Source of the DNA: UBA5314 sp040217815
Lineage (GTDB): Bacteria > Bacillota > Syntrophomonadia > Syntrophomonadales > Syntrophomonadaceae
DNA: 25,515 bases
Direction of reading: 5' to 3'
Assembly: GCA_040217815.1 (NCBI GenBank)
Contig: JBEHWI010000037.1
Span: forward strand, 1 to 25,515
Each line of letters starts with the position of its first letter. Position 1 is the first letter of the stretch. The notes below the pieces were generated by a model. The model searched no databases, had not been told where the DNA came from, and worked only from the letters and a program-made list of their open reading frames with translations. A program made the position numbers and the translations under genes. Below are positions 1 through 7,789 of this stretch, one piece after another.

Positions 1-12
1 GGGTTAGGACCG

Positions 13-71
13 GGGGGACGGTGGTGTGTTCCCCACCCCCAGGGGTCAACCACCATCCGCCCCCACTGTCC
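13..71. repeat. GC-rich imperfect palindrome
   Basis: A G-rich arm (about 13-28, containing ACGGTGGT) can pair imperfectly with a C-rich arm (about 50-65, containing ACCACC and CCGCCCCC). Between them is an inner CCCC/GGGG stem. I see no coding signal. Such GGGGACGGT-type palindromes often occur as dispersed intergenic elements in Clostridia, but only one copy is present here, so repeat status is an inference. Confidence 0.35.
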
Positions 72-125
72 CTTGAGCAAATTATCGAAACGAATGTCTG
101 CGTCATTCAAAAGCTCGCTCGTTAA

Positions 126-139
126 CGTACTTCAGTACG
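126..139. repeat. small inverted repeat CGTAC-TTCA-GTACG
   Basis: A perfect 5-bp inverted repeat with a TTCA loop, in a non-coding stretch with no convincing ORF on either strand. It may be part of the same dispersed palindromic intergenic DNA as the element just upstream. It has no T-run and is not a terminator. Confidence 0.3.
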
Positions 140-196
140 CTTCCGACCCGGGCTCTTTTACTTTCAAATTAATAACTAAAGTTTTCCGGTTGGTTG

Positions 197-225
197 TTGC
201 GATATACATTATATAGTGGTAATAT
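197..225 (+). promoter_or_regulatory. sigma-A-like promoter for nrdJ
   Basis: TTGCGA (197-202) and TAATAT (220-225) are separated by 17 bp, giving a leader of about 80 nt before nrdJ. An overlapping alternative is TTGGTT at 190-195 with TATATA at 212-217. The rest of 1-312 holds no gene I can support. I found no cobalamin riboswitch, although the enzyme downstream needs adenosylcobalamin. Confidence 0.5.
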
Positions 226-312
226 AAATTTCGTACCCCATATATTGTGGGTGCTCTTTTTTACTCTGTAACCAGGGAATGGGGATAATAAAACCATAAG
301 GGGGATTTGAAG

Positions 313-2523
313 ATGGACCTTACCAGCGATGGATTGAACATATTTAAGGAGCGGTATGCCGATAAAAACGACCAGGGGGAAGTAATTGAGACTCCCGATA
401 TGGCTGTAGAAAGACTCAGCCGGGCAGCCGCCCGGGCTGAGGAGCTGTACCCGGGACAGGCTGCGGAGTTTTGGGAAAAGGAGTTTGCCAGGGTGTTGGA
501 TAACCGCTGGTTTGTTCCCTCAACCCCCATCTGGGCCAATATGGGCAAAACAGACCGGGCCAACCAGCCGGGAGCCTGCTTCGTTCTCGATGTTCAGGAT
601 GATCTTCATGACATGTACCAGACCCTGTTGGATTCGGCCATGGTCACCAAATCGGGCGGGGGCATTGGCTACAATTTCTCCCGCATTCGGCCGCAAGGGG
701 AACTGGTCAAATCGACCAAGGGTAAGGCCAGCGGGGCGGTTGAACTGATACGGCTCTATGATGCCAGCGCGGCTATGATAAAACAGGGCGGGGTGCGCCG
801 GGGGGCCTTTATGGGGATACTCAACTGCGACCACCCCGAGATTGAGGATTTTATACGCTGCAAGCTGTCAGGGGAAATAACCAATTTCAACCTGTCGGTG
901 GGAGTCACCCATGAATTTATGAACCAGGTCGAGAGCGACGAGCTATGGGAGCTCAAGTTCAATGGCGAGGTGAGAAGAACCATAGCCGCCCGGGAACTAT
1001 GGGAAAAGATCGTAAGATCCGCCTGGGCCTGCGGGGACCCCGGACTCATCTTTCTGGACCGCATTCAGGAAAGCAACCCCATTCCGGGCCGACCTATGAA
1101 CTGCACCAATCCCTGCGGCGAACAGCCCTTAAGTCCGGGTGAGTCATGTCTGCTGGGTTCAATCAACCTGGCCTTGATGAAGGAGCAAGACGGCGGCGAG
1201 GTGGCCTGGGCAAGGCTCAAAGAGACTGCCCGAATAGCGGTCCGGTTTTTGGATAACATGATCGACGTCGGGGAATACCCCCTTGATTTTATAGCCGAAA
1301 ATACCAGGGCCAGCCGTAAGATCGGTCTTGGAGTTCTGGGGTTGCACGACCTCTTGATTCAGATGAAATTATCTTATGACTCGCCGGAAGGCATCGAGCT
1401 GGCATCTAAAGTAATGGCTTTTATTAAGGAAGAGGTGCATAAAGCTTCGGCCGATCTGGGAGTGGAAAAGGGGAACTTCCCGCTCTGGGATGAATCTGTA
1501 TATGCAGTAAGAAATGAGCCGCATCGCAACGCATCCTGCCTGACCATAGCCCCCACCGGCACCATAACCTTGCTGGCCGGGGTGGAAGGGTACGGAATTG
1601 AACCGATATTTGCTATTGCCTATAAAAAGACCTATCTCAGGGATGGAGTGCCCGAGAAGATAAACGTATTCTCCCCTCTGTTTTTAAAGGCATGTTATGA
1701 AAGAGGGACTGATGAAAAGGCCCTGGAGGAAGTTGCGGCCCGGGGAAGCTGCCAGGGTGTAAAGGGTATTCCCGACGATATACAGCGGCTCTTTAGAGGA
1801 GCCCAGGAGATCGATCCCATGGACCATCTGGCCATGCAGGTGGCTTTACAACAAGAAGTGGACAATGCCATATCAAAGACTATTAATCTGCCGGCCATGG
1901 CCGACCTTGATATGGTGGAGAAGATATACTTTGAAGCATGGAAGCGGGGGCTCAAAGGGATAACCGTTTTCCGGGAAGGGTCCAAGCAGGGGGTTATCGA
2001 AATTGGAGACGCCCCCAAAACCTCTAAAGACCCGGCCTACATTCCCCGAGGATATATCCATTCCCGCCCTCAGTGGACTTCGGGAATAACCGAGAGGATC
2101 GACACCGGCTGCGGCAAGATGTATCTGACCGTCAACCGGGATCCCAACACCGATGAGGTTATTGAGACCTTTATTACGACCGGTAGCGATGGAGGCTGTC
2201 TGATTTTTACCGAAGCCGCTTCCCGGCTGACTTCAATGGCCATCCGGGCTGGTGTTTCACTGCAGGACATTATTGAACAGCTAAAGTCCACCCACACCTG
2301 CCCATCATGGGCCAGGGCGAGAAGCACCGGTAAACCATTAAGTGCGGGGAAAAGCTGCCCCAGCGCCATCGCCAATGCTCTGGAGAAGTATGTAGACCAT
2401 AAAGAGGATGGAAAAAGCACGTCAGCCCAGATCCGTGGGATTTGCCCGGAATGTATGCAGCCAAGCTTTGTGCCATTGGAAGGATGCTACACGTGTTTGG
2501 GATGTGGCTATTCCAAGTGTTAA
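313..2523 (+). CDS. nrdJ: Adenosylcobalamin-dependent (class II) ribonucleotide reductase
   Basis: This cytoplasmic enzyme reduces ribonucleotides to deoxyribonucleotides using a cobalamin-generated thiyl radical, so it works without oxygen. At 736 aa it has the usual length for the family. The active-site signature N266-P-C268-G-E270 is present, with GACFVL near residue 93 as a candidate partner-cysteine region and PTGTITLLAG further on. The C-terminus ends in a cysteine-rich tail (CPEC, then CYTCLGC and a final YSKC) that fits a zinc ribbon and the redox shuttle cysteines. I chose ATG 313 because AAGGGGG at 298-304 lies 8 nt upstream; TTG 307 would add two residues but leaves only 2 nt. It is a single-gene unit closed by a strong terminator. 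The need for cobalamin fits an anaerobic lifestyle. Confidence 0.95.
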   Translation: MDLTSDGLNIFKERYADKNDQGEVIETPDMAVERLSRAAARAEELYPGQAAEFWEKEFARVLDNRWFVPSTPIWANMGKTDRANQPGACFVLDVQDDLHDMYQTLLDSAMVTKSGGGIGYNFSRIRPQGELVKSTKGKASGAVELIRLYDASAAMIKQGGVRRGAFMGILNCDHPEIEDFIRCKLSGEITNFNLSVGVTHEFMNQVESDELWELKFNGEVRRTIAARELWEKIVRSAWACGDPGLIFLDRIQESNPIPGRPMNCTNPCGEQPLSPGESCLLGSINLALMKEQDGGEVAWARLKETARIAVRFLDNMIDVGEYPLDFIAENTRASRKIGLGVLGLHDLLIQMKLSYDSPEGIELASKVMAFIKEEVHKASADLGVEKGNFPLWDESVYAVRNEPHRNASCLTIAPTGTITLLAGVEGYGIEPIFAIAYKKTYLRDGVPEKINVFSPLFLKACYERGTDEKALEEVAARGSCQGVKGIPDDIQRLFRGAQEIDPMDHLAMQVALQQEVDNAISKTINLPAMADLDMVEKIYFEAWKRGLKGITVFREGSKQGVIEIGDAPKTSKDPAYIPRGYIHSRPQWTSGITERIDTGCGKMYLTVNRDPNTDEVIETFITTGSDGGCLIFTEAASRLTSMAIRAGVSLQDIIEQLKSTHTCPSWARARSTGKPLSAGKSCPSAIANALEKYVDHKEDGKSTSAQIRGICPECMQPSFVPLEGCYTCLGCGYSKC

Positions 2524-2540
2524 AGATTGGGTTTTAGCCG

Positions 2541-2576
2541 AACCCTCCTTGGCGACAAGGAGGGTTCTTTTTATTT
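2541..2576 (+). terminator. Rho-independent terminator after nrdJ
   Basis: A perfect 11-bp stem (AACCCTCCTTG 2541-2551 with CAAGGAGGGTT 2556-2566), loop GCGA, and a T-rich tail at 2567-2576. Confidence 0.93.
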
Positions 2577-2648
2577 GAAGTAGCCTGCTCATACCTAATA
2601 AAAACATCAATCAGGGCATATATAAGTAATTAGCATAAGGGCAGGCAG

Positions 2649-3395
2649 GTGAAGACAATGATCAGAATTTGGTCTGGGGGAAGACTATTGAAACCGCTGG
2701 GATTTATCCTGGCCTTGTTGATGCTGGCCGCCCTGGTGTGGCTGGGCGGCCAGCAGGAAGATGAAGAGCACATGGTCTTTTCATATGGCCTGGCAGGTAG
2801 GATAATTGTAATAGACCCAGGTCACGGGGGTCTAGATGCCGGTGCCTCTAGAGGGGATCTTATTGAGAAGGAGATTACCCTGCAGATCGCTAAAAAACTG
2901 GAGCAGATGCTGAGCCAGGCCGGCGCCATGGTCGTTCTGGTCAGGGGCAATGAGAGCGACCTGGCCGGGGATGAATTCACCGGAGCCATTCGTGAACACA
3001 AGAAAGAAGATATGAGAAAACGGGTGGAGATCGCCAATGAAGCAAATGCCGACCTGTTTGTAAGCATTCACACCAATGCCGTCCCCGGCACCACCTGGTC
3101 CGGAGCCCAGACCTTCTACAAGCCGGACAGTCCGGAAAGCAAGCAAACCGCCAAAGCTATTCAGCAGGAATTGAAACGAATTCTGGGGAATACTAACCGT
3201 AATATAGGAGTTGGCAATTTTTACGTGTTGAAAAACGTCAATATGCCAGCGGTCCTGGTGGAGGTGGGCTTTATATCCAATCCCCAGGAAGGCCGGCTTC
3301 TGGCCGACAGCGAGTATCAAACCCGTGTTGCCTATGCGATCATGGCTGGTATAGCCAACTCGCAAAATCCAACCGGACAGGAAGCCAAAAATTAG
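2649..3395 (+). CDS. cwlD: N-acetylmuramoyl-L-alanine amidase, CwlD-like
   Basis: A zinc amidase of the Amidase_3 family. CwlD members remove the stem peptide from muramic acid while the spore cortex forms muramic-delta-lactam. An N-terminal hydrophobic segment (about residues 16-31) should act as a signal or membrane anchor. The catalytic domain then shows the first zinc histidine in DPGHGGLDAGA, a glutamate in the LIEKEIT stretch, the second histidine in FVSIHTNAV, and the catalytic glutamate in VLVEVGFISN. The length (248 aa) is close to that of known CwlD proteins (about 240 aa). GTG 2649 (AAGGG upstream) and ATG 2658 (AGGTG upstream) are both possible starts. CwlD rather than another amidase is inferred from size and the lack of wall-binding repeats; it suggests a spore former. 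Confidence 0.85.
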   Translation: MKTMIRIWSGGRLLKPLGFILALLMLAALVWLGGQQEDEEHMVFSYGLAGRIIVIDPGHGGLDAGASRGDLIEKEITLQIAKKLEQMLSQAGAMVVLVRGNESDLAGDEFTGAIREHKKEDMRKRVEIANEANADLFVSIHTNAVPGTTWSGAQTFYKPDSPESKQTAKAIQQELKRILGNTNRNIGVGNFYVLKNVNMPAVLVEVGFISNPQEGRLLADSEYQTRVAYAIMAGIANSQNPTGQEAKN

Positions 3396-3439
3396 AAGAT
3401 AAAAAGGGTTAACCGAGTACTAGGATAGGAGATGATAAG

Positions 3440-4831
3440 ATGATCACTTACGCGGCCCTGGCTCCCCATCCTCCGCTGCTCATTCCTGATATTGGAGGAA
3501 GCCGGCTGAAAGAAGTAAGCCCCACGGTGGAGGGGATGAAGCAACTGGCTAAAGAAGTGGCGCAAAGCTCTCCTGACTGTCTGGTTTTCTTTACCCCCCA
3601 CGGCAATGTCTTCGGTGATTGCATTTCGGTTCTGGGTGAAAAGCAGCTTGATGGCGACCTGTCTTCCTTTGGCAGCAGGTTTAAGGTCGGGGCAGCCAAC
3701 GACCTGGCTTTACTTCAGAAAATCGCCGGGGAATGCTTGGACAGGGACATTGCCCTGGTGATCCTGGACCGGGATATCGCGGAAAACAACAATTTAAATC
3801 CCGATTTGGACCACGGCATACTGGTGCCCTATTATTACTTAATTGAAGCGGGCCTAAATGACATCCCAGTGTTGGCCATAAGTGTTGGTTTCTTGAGCGA
3901 CCTGGAACTCTATTTTTTTGGACAAGCTATCCAAAAAGCAGCCGAGCAAGCCGGACGCCGGGCGGCCGTCATAGCATCCGGTGACATGTCGCATCGCCTC
4001 AAGAACGAGGGGCCCTATGATTTTCATCCTGACGGACCGTTGTTTGACCGTACTATTCAGGGGTTGCTGGCGGCAGCCGATTTCAACGGATTGTTCCAGC
4101 TGAGCGATAAACTGAGGACAAACGCCGGGGAGTGTGGATTTCGATCGATTTTGATAATGGCCGGCTGCCTGGATGGTCTGGATGTCCGGCCCCAGGTTTT
4201 CAGCTATGAAGGGCCTTTCGGGGTGGGGTATTTAACGGCCGGTTTCAAGCCCGGAGGCAACGCTCCCAGTCTGCTCAAACAGCTTGAAGAAAAGCAGCAA
4301 AATCGGTTGAAAGAGGAAAAGGATCAGGCCAGCCTTCCGGTTAAATGGGCCTGCCTGGTTTTGGAACAATATCTCCAGGATAAAACCATACCCAAACTGC
4401 CGCCCGAGTGGCAGGAGCTAAAGAAATATCAGGCCGGGGCCTTTGTATCCCTGAAAAAGAACGGGCAGCTGCGGGGGTGTATTGGCACCATCCAGCCGGT
4501 CTATGACAACCTGGCCGAAGAGATTGCCGCCAATGCCGTCAGTGCCGGAACCAGGGACCCGCGCTTTATGCCGGTTTCCCCAACCGAAATGGACAGCTTG
4601 AGCTGCTCGGTCGATGTTTTGGGCGCAGCGGAGCCATGCCAACGACAGGACCTGAATCCGAAGCGCTACGGGGTGATCGTCACTTCCGGCCAAAGGCGAG
4701 GACTTCTGCTGCCCGACCTTGAAGGGGTCGACACGGTGGAACAGCAGTTGGCAATAGCGTTGCAGAAGGCGGGAATTAAAGCCAATGAGCCTTATGCTAT
4801 AGAGCGTTTCGAGGTAAAACGTTATCACTAA
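3440..4831 (+). CDS. AmmeMemoRadiSam fusion: LigB-like domain + AMMECR1 domain
   Basis: A two-domain protein of 463 aa. Residues 1-270 resemble the class III extradiol dioxygenase LigB/Memo fold, with the N-terminal APHPPLLIP motif, a DHGILVPYYYL stretch and an ASGDMSH motif. Residues about 290-463 form an AMMECR1 domain, recognised by GAFVSLKKNGQLRGCIG and the RDPRF segment. AMMECR1, Memo-like proteins and a radical SAM enzyme recur together (the AmmeMemoRadiSam system), but their shared reaction is not established, so no function is assigned. The start ATG has AGGAG 8 nt upstream. The radical SAM partner follows 38 nt downstream, probably co-transcribed. Confidence 0.85.
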   Translation: MITYAALAPHPPLLIPDIGGSRLKEVSPTVEGMKQLAKEVAQSSPDCLVFFTPHGNVFGDCISVLGEKQLDGDLSSFGSRFKVGAANDLALLQKIAGECLDRDIALVILDRDIAENNNLNPDLDHGILVPYYYLIEAGLNDIPVLAISVGFLSDLELYFFGQAIQKAAEQAGRRAAVIASGDMSHRLKNEGPYDFHPDGPLFDRTIQGLLAAADFNGLFQLSDKLRTNAGECGFRSILIMAGCLDGLDVRPQVFSYEGPFGVGYLTAGFKPGGNAPSLLKQLEEKQQNRLKEEKDQASLPVKWACLVLEQYLQDKTIPKLPPEWQELKKYQAGAFVSLKKNGQLRGCIGTIQPVYDNLAEEIAANAVSAGTRDPRFMPVSPTEMDSLSCSVDVLGAAEPCQRQDLNPKRYGVIVTSGQRRGLLLPDLEGVDTVEQQLAIALQKAGIKANEPYAIERFEVKRYH

Positions 4832-4869
4832 CCGATTAATGCTTAAGAGTCGGATAGGGGGGATGAGTT

Positions 4870-5868
4870 GTGCCAATTCACGAAGCCCTGTTTTACGAAG
4901 GACTCGAGGACCAGAAGGTGCGCTGTCTGCTTTGTCCTCACCGGTGCCGGCTGCGACCGGGGCAGATTGGAATATGCCGGGTGCGCAGCAATGTCCACGG
5001 CCGGTTGTATTCACACAACTATGCCGAGGTGGCCTCAATTGCCCTTGATCCGATAGAAAAAAAACCCCTGTATCATTTTTACCCGGGCCGCAAGATCTTA
5101 TCGATTGGCACGGTAGGCTGCAACTTTAAATGCGGCTTTTGCCAGAACTACCAGCTGGCCCAACAGGATCCCCCGACCACGAATGCGGCTGCTGCCGAAA
5201 TGGCCAGGCTGGTTGCGCACAGTACTGCTGATGATTCGATAGGATTGGCCTTCACCTACAACGAACCGGGCATCTGGTTTGAGTATATTCTGGATGTGGC
5301 CAGACTTTTAAAAGAGAAGGAGCTCAAGGTGGTTCTGGTCAGTAATGGATTTATAGAAGAAAAACCGCTCCGGCAATTGCTGCCCCTGGTGGATGCCATG
5401 AACATTGATGTAAAAGCCTTTTCCGAAGACTTTTACCGGCGCAACTGCAAGGGGCGCCTGGCCCCGGTGCAAAAATGTGTTGAAACAGCCGCCGGGCAGG
5501 TTCATGTAGAAGCCACCACCCTGCTGATTCCCGGGGAAAATGACAGCGAAGCAGAGATGAGAAGCCTGGCTGCCTGGCTGGGATCGCTGAACCGGCACAT
5601 CCCCCTGCATCTATCCCGTTATCACCCGGCCTACCAATTTAGTACTGCTCCAACCGACCCGATGGTGATGGTAAGGAGCCGCGACATCGCCAGGGAATAC
5701 CTGGATTTCGTGTATCTGGGCAATCTGGCCGCGGAAAACAATACTTATTGTATTAACTGCCAGGCCTTGCTTATCAGGCGAACCGGCTATAGGGTGGATA
5801 TAGTCAACTGGGAAGAGGGCAAGTGCAGTCAATGCGGGGCCAAAGTAGACTACATAAAACCGCTATAA
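4870..5868 (+). CDS. AmmeMemoRadiSam system radical SAM enzyme
   Basis: A radical SAM protein of 332 aa related to pyruvate formate-lyase activating enzymes. The S-adenosylmethionine iron-sulfur cluster motif is C84-x3-C88-x2-C91 in GCNFKCGFCQNY. Four more cysteines near the N-terminus (C19, C22, C26, C36) and a CxxC pair at each end of the C-terminal region (CINC, CSQC) suggest an extra cluster or zinc ribbon. It starts at GTG 4870, because an in-frame stop lies just upstream, and a strong AGGGGGG precedes it. The gene follows its AMMECR1 partner. The substrate is unknown; a glycyl-radical-type activation or a modification reaction would fit the family. Confidence 0.9.
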   Translation: MPIHEALFYEGLEDQKVRCLLCPHRCRLRPGQIGICRVRSNVHGRLYSHNYAEVASIALDPIEKKPLYHFYPGRKILSIGTVGCNFKCGFCQNYQLAQQDPPTTNAAAAEMARLVAHSTADDSIGLAFTYNEPGIWFEYILDVARLLKEKELKVVLVSNGFIEEKPLRQLLPLVDAMNIDVKAFSEDFYRRNCKGRLAPVQKCVETAAGQVHVEATTLLIPGENDSEAEMRSLAAWLGSLNRHIPLHLSRYHPAYQFSTAPTDPMVMVRSRDIAREYLDFVYLGNLAAENNTYCINCQALLIRRTGYRVDIVNWEEGKCSQCGAKVDYIKPL

Positions 5869-5873
5869 GAATT

Positions 5874-5905
5874 AATGGGAAGGGCCAAAAGCCCTCCCCA
5901 TTTTT
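5874..5905 (+). terminator. Rho-independent terminator after the radical SAM gene
   Basis: Stem AATGGG-A-AGGGC pairs with GCCCT-C-CCCATT around loop CAAAA, with one A-C mismatch, and is followed by TTTTT. Confidence 0.85.
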
Positions 5906-6079
5906 ATATGAAAGCCCGCGGCTTAAATCCGCCAGGCTATTCACACCTGCTTTAGATCATACCCGGTCTGATACCAGTTGATACATGCCGGTGATGAGGA
6001 CAGCTTCATTTTAACCGAGTATTACATAGCGGCGTCTTATTAATAACCGGGCCTATTTATTTTTATGCGAGCGGCATAT

Positions 6080-6085
6080 TATACT
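6080..6085 (+). promoter_or_regulatory. possible -10 box for the selenoprotein gene
   Basis: TATACT lies 33 nt before the start codon, with only a poor -35 match upstream (TTTATT-like). The rest of 5906-6117 contains no ORF or structure I can support, though a promoter must exist after the terminator at 5874-5905. Confidence 0.35.
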
Positions 6086-6117
6086 GTTTTCAAGTTAATG
6101 CAAGGAGGTTGAAAAAC

Positions 6118-6477
6118 ATGCCGAAAATTAATTTTTACTGTGTAAACAGCTGAAAGACCTGCCAGAAAGCCAGGGCCTGGCTTGCCGAGCAGGGTGCGGA
6201 CTATACATACCGGGATCTATTGAAAGAGCCGCCGGATTTGGAGGAGCTTAAGAAATTGGCGGAAATGGGCGGAATCGACCTGAAAGGGCTGGTCAACATC
6301 CGCAGCCAGGCCTTCAAGAAGCTCCAGCCGCAGCTAATGGAAATGGATGAAGCGGGGATTGCCGGCCTCATCAAACAGGAGCCCCGAATAATGGTTCGGC
6401 CCGTACTGGTTGTTGATAAAAAACTGGTCACCGGCTTTAAGGACGAGGAGTACCAGCGGATTTTGGCCGGCACATAG
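6118..6477 (+). CDS. Selenoprotein, ArsC/Spx (arsenate reductase-like) family
   Basis: Reading from ATG 6118 (AAGGAGG 9 nt upstream) gives a 119-residue thioredoxin-fold protein if the in-frame TGA at 6151-6153 is read as selenocysteine. The N-terminus reads FYCVNSU12KTC15QKARAWL, so U12 sits where ArsC/Spx proteins carry the first catalytic cysteine of CxxC. The homologous sequence continues unbroken after the TGA: RDLLKEPP, then GLVNIRS, then the family's conserved RPVLV segment near the end. The product is probably a thiol-disulfide or arsenate-type oxidoreductase; the substrate is not determined. A bacterial SECIS-like hairpin follows the TGA. Standard gene callers would start at TTG 6220 and lose the active site. 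A sequencing error or decayed gene is the alternative, but the intact frame and ribosome site argue against it. Confidence 0.87.
6151..6193 (+). promoter_or_regulatory. UGA selenocysteine codon with candidate bacterial SECIS hairpin
   Basis: Immediately after the TGA (6151-6153), an outer stem CCTGC (6158-6162)/GCAGG (6189-6193) encloses an inner 7-bp stem AAGCCAG (6167-6173)/CTGGCTT (6177-6183) with apical loop GGC. The loop begins with G and lies about 21 nt after the UGA, within the range known for SelB-binding bacterial SECIS elements. Confidence 0.75.
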
Positions 6478-6516
6478 AATACAAAAAAGTATACAGTATA
6501 AGAAGCTGAATGGTGC

Positions 6517-6544
6517 TTGCAAAGTCAAGCGCAGATGCTATAAT
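6517..6544 (+). promoter_or_regulatory. sigma-A-like promoter for carA
   Basis: TTGCAA (6517-6522) and a perfect TATAAT (6539-6544) are separated by 16 bp. Transcription would start near 6551, giving a leader of about 110 nt that contains the attenuator. Confidence 0.75.
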
Positions 6545-6577
6545 GATATACGGCTAACAACGCTAAAAGATATTGCT

Positions 6578-6636
6578 GAGGACAAAGGCGTCCTCCATGC
6601 GCACGGAAAACGTGGGGCTAGGAGGCGTTTTTTTTT
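6578..6636 (+). promoter_or_regulatory. transcription attenuator in the carA leader
   Basis: Two mutually exclusive hairpins are visible. The first is a perfect 6-bp stem GAGGAC (6578-6583)/GTCCTC (6590-6595) with six-base loop AAAGGC. The second is an intrinsic terminator with arms CG-t-CCTCC (6589-6596) and GGAGGCG (6621-6627), an inner CACG-GAAAA-CGTG hairpin, and nine Ts (6628-6636). The first hairpin uses up the 5' arm of the terminator, so it would act as an antiterminator. Its loop has A at position 1 and G at position 4, as ANTAR-bound RNA loops do. I found no convincing second ANTAR hairpin and no PyrR-binding consensus. Confidence 0.7.
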
Positions 6637-6660
6637 GGGCCCGGTGAAGGGAGAAAAAAC

Positions 6661-7734
6661 ATGAAAAAGGGATATTTGATCCTGGAGGATGGGACTCAGT
6701 TTCAGGGGACTCTGATTGGTGACACTGTCAGCAGTGATGGAGAAGTGGTTTTTAACACCAGTATGGTGGGCTATGATCAGATAATTACCGACCCTTCTTA
6801 CGCAGGGCAGATTGTAGTCATGACCTATCCGCTCATTGGAAACTACGGGGTCTTTTCCGAAACTCTGGAATCCGCCCAGCCCAGTCTCAAAGGCCTGGTT
6901 ATAAGGGAGCTGGGCGCCAGCGAAGGATCCCGCCATTATCAACAGGAAGACACGTTGGAGAATTACCTGCTAAAGAACCGGCTGCCCTGCCTGATGGGCG
7001 TTGATACCAGGGCACTAACTCGTTTACTGCGCACTCGGGGAACTATGGGAGGGATTCTGACAGATTCCAATGATCATTTAGAGGAACTGGTGGAACGGGC
7101 CAGGCAGGCGGTTAAGCCCCCTCAACCCGGCTATGTCCTGCAGGTCAGCAGCAGGGAGCCCCGCCAATATGGCCAGGGGAAGCGGGTGGTCTTAATGGAT
7201 TTCGGAACCAAGAAAAGCATTATAACTTCACTGGTGCAGCGGGGCTGCCAGGTGACAGTGGTTCCAGCCGCTACCGCAGCCGAACAGATACTCGAATACA
7301 ACCCCCAGGGAGTGGTCCTTTCCAACGGGCCCGGGGACCCCATGGACTGCCCTTACGCCATCGACAACATTTCCCACCTGGTGGGGAAGGTGCCGATTAT
7401 GGGAATCTGTCTGGGGCATCAACTGTTGGCCTTATCGCTGGGCGCCAAAACCTACAAACTCAGGTTTGGACACCGGGGGGCAAATCACCCGGTCAAGGAC
7501 TTGTCCAGCGGGCGCATATTTATCACCTCGCAAAATCACGGCTACGCAGTGGAGCCTGACTCTCTGCAGGGCTCAGGGGCCGAGGTTTCTTATATCAATA
7601 TGAATGACGGCACGGTGGAGGGCTTGGTGCACAGACGGCTGGGCTTAAGCTCGGTCCAATTCCACCCTGAAGCGGCGCCGGGGCCGCAGGACACCCGGCA
7701 CCTGTTCGATGATTTCGTGCGGGCCATCGCTTAA
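6661..7734 (+). CDS. carA: Carbamoyl-phosphate synthase small (glutaminase) subunit
   Basis: CarA hydrolyses glutamine and channels ammonia to CarB for carbamoyl phosphate, which feeds pyrimidine and arginine synthesis. The 357-aa protein has the usual CPSase small-chain N-terminal domain (residues 1-150), with the GVDTRALTRLLR motif near 113-124. The C-terminal class I glutamine amidotransferase carries the complete triad C250 (GICLGHQ), H335 and E337 (FHPEAAPGP). AAGGGAG precedes the ATG. Unusually, carB does not follow: the next gene, 55 nt downstream, encodes an unrelated PPDK-type ATP-grasp protein. CarB is presumably elsewhere in the genome. Expression is probably attenuated through the leader at 6578-6636. 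Confidence 0.96.
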   Translation: MKKGYLILEDGTQFQGTLIGDTVSSDGEVVFNTSMVGYDQIITDPSYAGQIVVMTYPLIGNYGVFSETLESAQPSLKGLVIRELGASEGSRHYQQEDTLENYLLKNRLPCLMGVDTRALTRLLRTRGTMGGILTDSNDHLEELVERARQAVKPPQPGYVLQVSSREPRQYGQGKRVVLMDFGTKKSIITSLVQRGCQVTVVPAATAAEQILEYNPQGVVLSNGPGDPMDCPYAIDNISHLVGKVPIMGICLGHQLLALSLGAKTYKLRFGHRGANHPVKDLSSGRIFITSQNHGYAVEPDSLQGSGAEVSYINMNDGTVEGLVHRRLGLSSVQFHPEAAPGPQDTRHLFDDFVRAIA

Positions 7735-7789
7735 CAGCTTGTTCTAAAGCCCCATGCGTGGCTAGCAGCTCGGGAAAGGGGGCATTAAG

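Noticed and set aside
40..80. Possible cobalamin riboswitch before the B12-dependent nrdJ (CCCACTG resembles the B12 box GCCACTG)
   Set aside because: The B12-box match is incomplete, the expected surrounding conserved segments are missing, and the element lies upstream of the likely promoter.
234..262. Terminator-like hairpin in the nrdJ leader (CCCA/TGGG then TTTTTT)
   Set aside because: The stem is only 4 bp, or 6 bp with a bulge, and is too weak to call.
6410..6664. An 84-codon ORF overlapping the selenoprotein end and the carA leader
   Set aside because: It runs through the carA promoter, attenuator hairpins and T-run in another frame, with no ribosome site; it is a shadow.
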